From the NCBI GenBank assembly GCA_938028645.1, contig CALIMD010000069.1, forward strand, positions 1 to 13,271: a DNA stretch of 13,271 bases, written 5' to 3'. The notes under the pieces are model-generated. The model did not search any database. It was given only the letters and a program-made list of their open reading frames with translations, and was not told where the DNA came from. Source of the DNA: an uncultured Alphaproteobacteria bacterium. GTDB taxonomy: Bacteria; Pseudomonadota; Alphaproteobacteria; Thalassobaculales; Thalassobaculaceae. Numbering within the stretch: position 1 is the stretch's first letter; every line of letters begins with the position of its first letter. Shown here piece after piece: positions 1-6,734 of the stretch. Made by a program: the position numbers and the translations under genes.

Positions 1-2330
1 CCAACCTGAAAATCAAGGCCAACCTCCACAATGACAGATCTCAGATTTTCCGAATCTATAACATCGCCTATCAGTTTACCTACTAACTCCGCAGCATTGG
101 CCTTATCTGAGGCCACTTTACCAAACAAAATATTATCCTGCAGGGTTGCAGATCCATTATATTTTTCTTCTGAGAAAAATTCTATCGACCCTCTTAAATC
201 ATCAGGTATCTTATCAGAAAATTTTTGTCGTGCCTCCAAAATACGATCTTTGATTGATGCAGTAATCAGATCAAGTCGGTGTCGAGCGGGGATTAATTTA
301 AATGGAAGAGCTAGAAATCTATCTCTGTCCTCTTCCTCCATAGCTTCTAGGCCTAACCTATCTGCTCGTCCAAGTAAGATTTGAAATTCTGGGAGGTCAT
401 CCGTTGCAATAAATGAATATTGTGAGAAGTACTCATGGTCAGCTGGAAGATCCGCAAACAATTCGACCATTGTTGAGGCTACATCGCGACCCACCCGAAC
501 AAATTCATCTTCAAGGCCTGTTTCCCGTAATATTTCGCGTACATATTGATTTTCTGCTATCTTTTCTAAGACAAAGTCATCACCAACCGGCGTTCCAAAC
601 AATAAGTTTTCCGCTACCGATGCGTTCGAATTGAATTTTTCACTATCAAATAGCTCAATAGAATTCGATATTTCTGGTTGCTTCAAACGGTTTCGTAACG
701 CTTTCCGAGCACCCAAAATGCGATCCGCCACCACCTTATTCTCGTCGGGATTGATTGTTCCTCTCAAGCCCAAATCATAGGTATCACCGTCTAGGTCCAC
801 AGTTTCCAAAAGATTTAATAATTTCTCTCTAAGCTCAGTATCTGAATTTGCTCCTATTGCTTTATAATCGATCCAATCTGCCTCTAAATCGTCTAGAGAG
901 TTCCCAGACAGCTCGGCATTGCGAAGATTACGCTTCTTCTCATCCGAACCAATAATTTCTGCTGTGGCATCTTTCAAAGGCTGGTGCATGGCCCCTAGTA
1001 GAATGTTTTCTCGGAGTGAAGTGTTAAATACGAAAGCTGAAGGTCCTACATACCCCATTCGCCTCCCAGTTGCAGCCTCCGGCAAATCCAACGTTAGTTT
1101 ATCGGCTACTTTGATTTGACCTCCATCAGGAATAAGAAGCCGTGCCGTTAAAATTGCCGCGAGGTCCTTCCCTCCACTGCTTGGACCAACAATCGCAACT
1201 TGCTCTGATTTTTCCGATTGAAATGACAAGTTTTCGATAATCGGTTGTCCCTCATCGTCCAAAACAGAGAGGTTGTTTGCACTAATTGGACCCGCAAGAC
1301 TGAAATCAGCTTCAAGTTCTGCGTGTTGCGCATCTTCAGACAGGATTCCCGGCGGATCGAACTGTTCTATAACCTGATCGTACTTAATTTTAGAATCGGC
1401 TAGCCTTTGATAGTAGGTAAGCAACTCTTTCCATGGAGCTGATAAATCTTTATACGCAGCTAGAATTGCAACCAGCGCACCAAATGTTAAATCGCCTTTA
1501 ATTACTAAATAGCCGCCAATTGAATAAAAGAAAAACGGCGTCAATTGTGCTATAAAGTTGTTGACAAATTTGATGAAAAATTTTCTCTGAAAAATTTCAT
1601 AGCGTATATCGTAAATGGTACCCAAACGCTCGGTAAAAGTCGCTAAAACTCGTCGCGCGCCATCATTTGCATGAAGCTCTTCTATACCGGAAACCGATTC
1701 CCCTATTTTTTCTGATAATCTCCTTACATTTCTGACGCGAGCTTTTCCAAGTTGATTAACATGCCATTGCAACTTTGGTATTATGTAGCCTTGAATAGGG
1801 TATAATGCGATCGCAGCCAATCCAAGCATCCAATCTTGGACGAACATAAAAATAAGGATAGTAATTAGTGTTCCGCCCTGAAAAGCGGGAAGCGCAATTG
1901 AGTCTCCAACAAAACCACCAAGAGGCTCCACCTCGGCTGTAACCATTTGAATAACCTCACCCTGACTAACACGGCGAAACTGAGGAAGAGGAAATCGCAG
2001 CACTCTAGATAAGAGATCAAATCTCAGACGTCGCAGCATGCGTTCACCAAGCTGCCCACGAAACACATTTACGTAGAATTTAAATCCACCGTTAATACAT
2101 ACGAGCATCAAGAAAGCTAAGCTAAGTATTAACAGATATTCTACCTGGTCAATTGACACACCAAAAATGTCAGAGGGTATATTCTTGCCACTTATAGCCT
2201 TATTTATGATGATTTTTGGCAAATCGAGGGAAAAATATAAAAACGGGAATGATAATGCTGTCATCACCAACAATATAATCTGATCGCGTTTACTGTACCG
2301 CCATATAAATTTGAATAGTGTTTTTTCCAT
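1..2330 (-). CDS. ABC exporter-like protein with degenerate, expanded ATPase domain (3' end beyond window)
   Basis: An uninterrupted minus-strand frame of 776 codons runs from ATG 2330-2328 to the window edge, so the C-terminus is missing. Residues 1-310 look like an ABC exporter (type IV) membrane domain: hydrophobic segments near 17-36, 64-80, 148-185 and 260-295, with the usual coupling-helix region around 98-140. A nucleotide-binding domain starts near 348. Its Walker A at 382-389 reads GPSSGGKD, with Asp389 where Ser/Thr is expected. The Q-loop region (424-432, GYVGPSAF) has no Gln, and no aromatic A-loop residue is visible near 353-360. After the first ENILLG (441-446) about 300 residues are inserted, containing two more such segments (574-579, 732-737). 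The frame then reaches VEVGLDFQVG (768 to the edge), which resembles the lead-in to an ABC signature, so signature, Walker B and H-loop should lie beyond the edge. Probable role is inner-membrane export of a glycan, lipid or related product of the divergent operon. The substrate is unknown and ATP hydrolysis is uncertain. Confidence 0.85.
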   Translation of the reverse strand, partial: MEKTLFKFIWRYSKRDQIILLVMTALSFPFLYFSLDLPKIIINKAISGKNIPSDIFGVSIDQVEYLLILSLAFLMLVCINGGFKFYVNVFRGQLGERMLRRLRFDLLSRVLRFPLPQFRRVSQGEVIQMVTAEVEPLGGFVGDSIALPAFQGGTLITILIFMFVQDWMLGLAAIALYPIQGYIIPKLQWHVNQLGKARVRNVRRLSEKIGESVSGIEELHANDGARRVLATFTERLGTIYDIRYEIFQRKFFIKFVNNFIAQLTPFFFYSIGGYLVIKGDLTFGALVAILAAYKDLSAPWKELLTYYQRLADSKIKYDQVIEQFDPPGILSEDAQHAELEADFSLAGPISANNLSVLDDEGQPIIENLSFQSEKSEQVAIVGPSSGGKDLAAILTARLLIPDGGQIKVADKLTLDLPEAATGRRMGYVGPSAFVFNTSLRENILLGAMHQPLKDATAEIIGSDEKKRNLRNAELSGNSLDDLEADWIDYKAIGANSDTELREKLLNLLETVDLDGDTYDLGLRGTINPDENKVVADRILGARKALRNRLKQPEISNSIELFDSEKFNSNASVAENLLFGTPVGDDFVLEKIAENQYVREILRETGLEDEFVRVGRDVASTMVELFADLPADHEYFSQYSFIATDDLPEFQILLGRADRLGLEAMEEEDRDRFLALPFKLIPARHRLDLITASIKDRILEARQKFSDKIPDDLRGSIEFFSEEKYNGSATLQDNILFGKVASDKANAAELVGKLIGDVIDSENLRSVIVEVGLDFQV
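111..182 (-). repeat. Copy 3 of ENILFG-type protein segment in the ABC ATPase domain
   Basis: This stretch encodes residues 717-740 and contains EKYNGSATLQDNILFG. It is the copy nearest the expected signature region, because about 30 residues later the protein reads VEVGLDFQVG, as expected just before an ABC signature. It may therefore be the copy that takes the structural place of the normal post-Q-loop segment. Confidence 0.6.
585..656 (-). repeat. Copy 2 of ENILFG-type protein segment in the ABC ATPase domain
   Basis: This stretch encodes residues 559-582 and contains EKFNSNASVAENLLFG. It aligns closely with copy 3 (EKYNGSATLQDNILFG), including the preceding acidic-aromatic run, which suggests a segmental duplication inside the ATPase domain. 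The resemblance is at protein level, and I see no long identical DNA stretch. Confidence 0.6.
978..1049 (-). repeat. Copy 1 of ENILFG-type protein segment in the ABC ATPase domain
   Basis: This stretch encodes residues 428-451 of the ABC protein and contains FNTSLRENILLG. It sits where an ordinary exporter ATPase domain has the segment after its Q-loop, so it is probably the ancestral copy. The two later copies share the pattern N-x-S-x-x-(E/D)-N-(I/L)-L-(F/L)-G. Confidence 0.6.
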
Positions 2331-2466
2331 GGTCTTGCAGACTAACAATTCAATAATTATGATTTTCTTTGCAAATAATAGAATAAGTGAAAAGCTGGGT
2401 AAATGGAACTGGTTAGTTTTAAGAATTTATGGTAAAGGATCGACTGATCTATTCAAGGACCGTATT
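2331..2466. promoter_or_regulatory. Divergent intergenic region, presumed bidirectional promoter
   Basis: These 136 bp separate the minus-strand ABC exporter from the first gene of the plus-strand operon and are the only gap in the window that can hold promoters for both. The stretch is AT-rich. I find no pair of hexamers close to the sigma-70 consensus with proper spacing on either strand, and no clear operator palindrome. A plus-strand reading frame crosses the region in phase with the downstream gene, with possible starts at 2311 (TTG), 2329 and 2359, but it lacks a ribosome site and recognisable family sequence. The palindrome CCATGG at 2327-2332 yields an ATG on both strands. The promoter role is inferred from layout only. 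Confidence 0.45.
2455..2459 (+). promoter_or_regulatory. Ribosome binding site AAGGA deciding the 2467 start
   Basis: AAGGA lies 7 bases before ATG 2467. The earlier in-frame starts (2311, 2329, 2359) have no comparable site, and the first two overlap the divergent gene. This supports the shorter form of the first glycosyltransferase. Confidence 0.6.
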
Positions 2467-3714
2467 ATGTTATCGAAACAAAATAGAAGAAAAAGACGTC
2501 CTGCTCGCGTACTAATGTATAGCCATGACAGCTTTGGTTTGGGTCACTTAAGGCGTTGCCGCGAAATAGCTCACTCACTCGTTGAGTCAACCTCACAACT
2601 ATCTGTTTTGATTCTATCGGGATCCCCAATTATTGGCAATTTTGACTTTAGAACGCGGGTAGACTTCGTCCGAATTCCTGGGGTAATCAAATTAAGGAAT
2701 GGAGATTACACCTCTTTGAGTTTACATTTAGACATTGAGGAGACACTCGAGCTGAGAGAGTCGATAATAAGGCACACTGCAGATACCTTTGATCCTGATT
2801 TATTTATTGTTGATAAAGAGCCTTGGGGACTACGAGGTGAAGTCAAACAGACCATGGAAATGCTCAAAGAGCGAGGTACACCCATAGTCCTAGGACTGCG
2901 AGACGTGATGGATGAGCCGGCAGCGCTGGCTCCCGAGTGGGAACGTAAAAACGTTTTGCCAGCCTTGGAGAATCTCTATGACGAACTCTGGGTTTATGGG
3001 ATGAAAGAAATCTGTGATCCCTTCAATGGATTAGATTTACCCGCCGAAGTAAAACTAAAAACCAGATATACAGGATATCTTCGACGACACGTTCCCATTG
3101 TTGGTGCATCCCCCCAACTTTCCACACCAGAAGACCCTTTTATTCTTGTCACCGCTGGGGGCGGGGGCGACGGGGAGGGTTTAATGGAATGGGTCTTACG
3201 GGCTTATGAATACGATCCGGATCTTCCATACTCGGCCCTTCTTGTTCTCGGTCCTTTCATGGCACAAGAAAAACAGGCTGACTTTATAGAAAGAGCCAGT
3301 GCTTTAGATAGAGTTCAAGTCATAACATTTGATACAAGAATTGAAAGTTTAATGGCAAAAGCCGCAGGTATGGTTTCAATGGGCGGGTACAATACTTTTT
3401 GCGAAATTTTATCATTCGATAAGCGGGCTTTAATAGTGCCTAGAACGGAACCCCGTCTGGAACAGTATATCCGTGCTCAAAGAGCGGAAGAATTAGGTAT
3501 GATAAGTATGCTTGTCGATAACGGCGACCGAGACCCAAGAGAAATGGCCAGATCACTCAGGCGACTTCCTAGTCAACCAAAACCATCAGAAATGTTTTCA
3601 TCCGAAATTCTTGGGGGGTTAAATTACGTAAACAGGCTTGCCAAACGATGGTTAAAAACAAACCGCGATAACCGAAATGCGCAAGAACTAGATAGAGCGC
3701 CCATTGCAGGTTAA
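2467..3714 (+). CDS. Family-28-like (MurG-fold) glycosyltransferase, first of two paralogues
   Basis: A 415-residue cytoplasmic protein of the GT-B fold, resembling predicted glycosyltransferases related to the family 28 C-terminal domain. The N-terminal domain opens with a short beta strand and the loop GLGHLRR at 24-30, the acceptor-side glycine loop typical of this group. The C-terminal domain has a glycine-rich nucleotide-sugar loop (TAGGGGDGEG, 229-238), MGGYNT at 305-310, and VPR followed by Glu/Gln at 324-333, all expected around a UDP- or other NDP-sugar site. It probably transfers a sugar from an NDP-donor to a lipid- or saccharide-linked acceptor at the inner membrane. Donor and acceptor cannot be read from the sequence. 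The start is chosen for its AAGGA site and because longer forms run into the divergent gene. It heads the operon, and the next gene begins inside its last codons. The gene at 6731 shares its motif order. Confidence 0.85.
   Translation: MLSKQNRRKRRPARVLMYSHDSFGLGHLRRCREIAHSLVESTSQLSVLILSGSPIIGNFDFRTRVDFVRIPGVIKLRNGDYTSLSLHLDIEETLELRESIIRHTADTFDPDLFIVDKEPWGLRGEVKQTMEMLKERGTPIVLGLRDVMDEPAALAPEWERKNVLPALENLYDELWVYGMKEICDPFNGLDLPAEVKLKTRYTGYLRRHVPIVGASPQLSTPEDPFILVTAGGGGDGEGLMEWVLRAYEYDPDLPYSALLVLGPFMAQEKQADFIERASALDRVQVITFDTRIESLMAKAAGMVSMGGYNTFCEILSFDKRALIVPRTEPRLEQYIRAQRAEELGMISMLVDNGDRDPREMARSLRRLPSQPKPSEMFSSEILGGLNYVNRLAKRWLKTNRDNRNAQELDRAPIAG
3157..3179 (+). other. Potential G-quadruplex inside the glycosyltransferase gene
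   Basis: Four G-runs of 5, 5, 4 and 3 bases are separated by loops of 1, 4 and 1 bases, which fits the usual G-quadruplex pattern on the coding strand and so also in the mRNA. The stretch encodes the glycine-rich donor-binding loop and uses GGG for three of the glycines. It stands out in an otherwise AT-rich window. The protein constraint alone may explain it. Confidence 0.4.
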
Positions 3715-4981
3715 AACGATCTTTAAAGATACAGATGAACTTGCCATCGTTGTGAAGGGATATCCCCGCCTATCAGAGACATTTATTGCGCAGGAGATTC
3801 TGACTCTCCAAAATGCCGGTATAAAAATTACGATTATTTCTCTGCGGCATCCAACGGATAGAAAACAGCATCCTATAAATAAAAAAATCGTGGCAGAATT
3901 GTTGTATTTGCCTGAATATTTATTCGTTGAACCGCTTCGAGTAATACGAAGTTGGATGAAAGTACGGTCCCAAGAGGGCTACAAGAAAGCTCTCAAGACT
4001 TGGTTAAAAGATTTGTTTAGGGACCCAACACCGAACAGAATCAGACGCTGGGGACAAGCTTTGGTCTTATCAGCAGAACTCAGCCCAAGTATAAAACATC
4101 TTTACGCACATTTTCTGCATACACCCGCTTCCGTTACTTATTATGCAGCTCTTTTAACTGGCCGCTCCTGGTCCGTCTCAGCCCATGCAAAAGATATATG
4201 GTTAACACCTCACTGGGAAAAAAGTGATAAACTTCTCTCATGTAAATGGGCGGTAACCTGCAGTTCTTACGGTTTTGATCACCTAAATTCCATTGTTTAT
4301 GGAAAAACCCAATTGAGTTACCATGGTTTAGACTTGGCATCACTACCGGAACCACCACCAACTAGAGTGCTCAATACTGGCACCAAGACTGATGATCCAA
4401 TCAAGCTTCTATCCGTAGGCCGAGCTGTTCCCAAAAAAGGCTTCGATATTTTATTAGAGGCGCTTTCAAAATTGCCTAGCAACCTCAACTGGATATGGAC
4501 CCATGTCGGCGGGGGTAAAGAATTAAAAAAACTCAAAGAGATCGCCCATGACCTAGCTATAGAGGAAAAAATAATTTGGAGAGGTGCGTGTGACCAAAAT
4601 GAGGTATTTGACGAATACCAAAGAGCTGAAATATTTATCTTACCAAGCGTGATAGCAAAAGATGGAGACAGAGACGGTTTACCAAATGTTCTCATGGAAG
4701 CAGCTAGTCAGGAGCTATGTTGTATAGCAAGTGATGTGGCTGCATTATCCGAATTCATAATACATAATAAAACTGGTTTGCTGGTGCCACCGAATAATCC
4801 TGACGCACTGGTTCAAGCGATTATTAAGTTGTCATTTGATTATAATCTCAGAACAGAAATGGGTTCTGATAATTACAAACGACTTAAGAAAGACTTTTGT
4901 CATATCACCGAGGTGAATAAAATTATTGATAACCTTGGAAACTCAAAAGAGGACGCCACCAATAATCTAGTTGAGCCTTAA
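3704..4981 (+). CDS. GT4-like glycosyltransferase
   Basis: A 425-residue GT-B glycosyltransferase of the group that includes colanic-acid and exopolysaccharide enzymes. GYPRLSETFIAQEI at 19-32 is the characteristic N-terminal acceptor-side motif of that group. YAHF (134-137), SAHAKDIW (159-166) and YHGLDL (206-211) mark the interdomain region. The C-terminal domain begins with LLSVGRAVPKKGFDILLEAL (20 residues, 235-254). The catalytic E-x7-E region reads DGLPNVLME, with Asp324 in the first position and Glu332 in the second. The start is TTG at 3704: a TAG stop lies in frame at 3689-3691, no ATG is available, and a later start would remove the first strand. The gene overlaps its upstream neighbour by 11 bases, suggesting translational coupling. 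It probably adds one sugar to the growing glycan on the cytoplasmic face. Confidence 0.88.
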   Translation: MQVKTIFKDTDELAIVVKGYPRLSETFIAQEILTLQNAGIKITIISLRHPTDRKQHPINKKIVAELLYLPEYLFVEPLRVIRSWMKVRSQEGYKKALKTWLKDLFRDPTPNRIRRWGQALVLSAELSPSIKHLYAHFLHTPASVTYYAALLTGRSWSVSAHAKDIWLTPHWEKSDKLLSCKWAVTCSSYGFDHLNSIVYGKTQLSYHGLDLASLPEPPPTRVLNTGTKTDDPIKLLSVGRAVPKKGFDILLEALSKLPSNLNWIWTHVGGGKELKKLKEIAHDLAIEEKIIWRGACDQNEVFDEYQRAEIFILPSVIAKDGDRDGLPNVLMEAASQELCCIASDVAALSEFIIHNKTGLLVPPNNPDALVQAIIKLSFDYNLRTEMGSDNYKRLKKDFCHITEVNKIIDNLGNSKEDATNNLVEP

Positions 4982-4983
4982 GC

Positions 4984-6123
4984 ATGAATATTGGGTTTTA
5001 TGCACCGCTGAAATCACCTGACTCTGCTATTCCTTCAGGGGATCGAGAGATGGCTAAGTTATTGTTTGGTAGCCTTCAGAATCAAGGGCACGAGGTAAAA
5101 CTAGTAAGCAGATTCAAAAGCAGGGAACCTGACGGCCTAGAAGAGAGACAAAAACAACTACAGCTTCAAGGTGAACAAGTTAGTAAACAACTCATTCAAG
5201 AGTTTTCTACCATAGGAAATTGGCGCCCTGACCTTTGGTTTACATATCACATGTTTTATAAGGCGCCCGATTTAATTGGTCCAAAAATTTCTGCGGCGTT
5301 AAAAATTCCATATGTTGTTGCAGAAGCGTCGCATTCTCCCAAAAGAGCTCGTGGGCGCTGGAGTTTATTTCACGAAGAAGTTGAAAAGACAATTGCACAT
5401 GCTGACTTAATCATTGGAATGAATACTAATGACCATGCGGCGATAAAACAGATAATAAACGAAAATACCCGTTATGAAGAATTGCGACCTTTCCTAAAAA
5501 TAAATAAAAATCGCAAAAGAAATAAAATAACTGAGCGCCGATATCTGGAAAAAAAGCATAAACTTCCCGCAGATTCTATTTGGTTGCTGGCTGTTGGTAT
5601 GATGCGTGATGGAGATAAGTTTGCCTCCTACAAAGTTTTGTCTGAGGCATTAACCAAAATAAATACAAACAAGAATTGGGATCTAATTATAATTGGCGAT
5701 GGTCCATTAAGAACAGAAATTGAGAAACTTTTTAGTAAAAAAATCATTTTTACGGGTCAACTAACATCAAACCAACTCCAAAAATACTATTCAAGTGCAG
5801 ATATCTTTTTATGGCCGGCAATTAATGAAGCCTACGGTATGGCTCTGCTAGAAGCCCAATCTTCAGGAATTCCGGCTGTGGCCGGAGACTCTGGCGGCGT
5901 AGGAGATATTCTTCGTGACAATGAAACTGGCTTCCTTTCCAAACAAGGTGACGCCGCTGATTTTGCAGATAAAACGAGCACTTTAATAGATAATTTGGAA
6001 CTCAGAAAAAATATGAGCCGACACGCCCTTATGATTACAAACCGAGATCATAGTTTTGATTTAAACAGCAATAAACTTGGGACCTGGGTTTCAGAGACAT
6101 GCAGCCAATTTGGAGAGCTGTAA
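4984..6123 (+). CDS. GT4-like glycosyltransferase
   Basis: A 379-residue GT-B protein. The N-terminal half (1-150) has the Rossmann-like opening MNIGFYAPLKSP and a PSGDREMAK stretch (17-25) common to sugar transferases that act on long glycans. The C-terminal half carries LLAVGMMRDGDK (201-212), LIIIGDGPLR (234-243), FTGQL (256-260) and the catalytic pair Glu282 and Glu290 in NEAYGMALLE, a good E-x7-E motif, followed by SGIPAVAGDSGGVGDIL (294-310), which usually binds the donor diphosphate. The linker at 165-200 is rich in Lys and Arg. ATG 4984 lies 2 bases after the preceding stop, and its ribosome site is weak. No signal peptide or membrane helix is seen, so it should act in the cytoplasm. 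The sugar specificity is unknown. Confidence 0.88.
   Translation: MNIGFYAPLKSPDSAIPSGDREMAKLLFGSLQNQGHEVKLVSRFKSREPDGLEERQKQLQLQGEQVSKQLIQEFSTIGNWRPDLWFTYHMFYKAPDLIGPKISAALKIPYVVAEASHSPKRARGRWSLFHEEVEKTIAHADLIIGMNTNDHAAIKQIINENTRYEELRPFLKINKNRKRNKITERRYLEKKHKLPADSIWLLAVGMMRDGDKFASYKVLSEALTKINTNKNWDLIIIGDGPLRTEIEKLFSKKIIFTGQLTSNQLQKYYSSADIFLWPAINEAYGMALLEAQSSGIPAVAGDSGGVGDILRDNETGFLSKQGDAADFADKTSTLIDNLELRKNMSRHALMITNRDHSFDLNSNKLGTWVSETCSQFGEL
6112..6115 (+). promoter_or_regulatory. Ribosome binding site GGAG deciding the 6123 start
   Basis: GGAG is placed 7 bases before ATG 6123, inside the end of the preceding gene. It favours 6123 over the in-frame ATG at 6099, which would add eight residues not expected before the strand leading to the RHG motif. 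Confidence 0.55.
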
Positions 6124-6734
6124 TGACAAGTTTACTTGCAGTAATTCGACATGGGCCAACCGAATGGAACGAATTAGGGAAAATACAGGGCAGGACCGAT
6201 ATTCCACTAAGTGAAAGAGGAAAACATTTAATTCAACAGTTGCAATTACCCGATTTTTTTTCTGAAATCGATTGGATAACAAGTCCACTATCTCGAGCTA
6301 TAGAGACAGGGGAATTACTCGGCATAACCGAAATGCTCATAGATGATCGATTAATAGAAACCAATTGGGGTGATTGGGAGGGTCAAGTTCTTCAGGATTT
6401 GCGAGTTAAATATGGACAGGAAATGCTCGAAAATGAAAAAAGAGGTTTGGATTTAACCCCACCTGGGGGCGAATCCCCCCGCCAGGTTTGCCAACGACTA
6501 CAACCGCTACTATCCGATATTGCTGCCAGTGGTAAGCAGAAACTAATTGGTGCCATAACACATAAGGGCGTAATACGATCACTGTTATCGCTCGCTACGG
6601 GATGGGATATGTCAGAAAAATCGCCAATTAGATTAGATTGGAAAGCGATTCATATGTTTTCAGTAGATTACGAGGGCGTCATCAGACCCCATCAATTGAA
6701 CGTGCCATTTAATAAACGAGACCCTGCATCATGA
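6123..6734 (+). CDS. Histidine phosphatase family protein (phosphoglycerate-mutase-like)
   Basis: A 203-residue protein of the histidine phosphatase superfamily, about the usual length for a small single-domain member. It has the catalytic RHG motif at 9-11, with His10 as the expected phosphate-accepting residue, then TEWN and GRTDIPLSERG (23-33). SPLSRAIETG (54-63) holds the second conserved Arg. ETNWGDWEG (79-87) carries the probable general acid Glu79. ITHKG (145-149) supplies the second catalytic His147. The active site looks complete. Relatives dephosphorylate sugar phosphates, phosphoglycerate or nucleotide-linked intermediates, and the true substrate cannot be told. Its place between glycosyltransferase genes suggests a sugar-phosphate or phospho-glycan intermediate. 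ATG 6123 overlaps the previous stop by one base (TAATG), and its own stop overlaps the next start as ATGA. Confidence 0.9.
   Translation: MTSLLAVIRHGPTEWNELGKIQGRTDIPLSERGKHLIQQLQLPDFFSEIDWITSPLSRAIETGELLGITEMLIDDRLIETNWGDWEGQVLQDLRVKYGQEMLENEKRGLDLTPPGGESPRQVCQRLQPLLSDIAASGKQKLIGAITHKGVIRSLLSLATGWDMSEKSPIRLDWKAIHMFSVDYEGVIRPHQLNVPFNKRDPAS

Noticed and set aside
31..1333. Several short open frames (31-384, 413-634 and 919-1119 plus; 1148-1333 minus) inside the ABC exporter gene
   Set aside because: They lie in other frames of a continuous 776-codon coding frame with recognisable membrane and ATPase domains, and their translations resemble no protein family.
2311..2466. N-terminal extension of the first glycosyltransferase to 2311, 2329 or 2359
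   Set aside because: The extension lacks a ribosome site and family sequence, and the two longest versions overlap the divergent ABC gene. ATG 2467 has AAGGA at good spacing.
6461..6487. GC-rich inverted repeat (ACCTGG...CCAGGT with G and C runs inside) resembling a terminator stem
   Set aside because: It lies inside the phosphatase coding region over the conserved PPGGES segment and has no following T-run, so coding constraint explains it.
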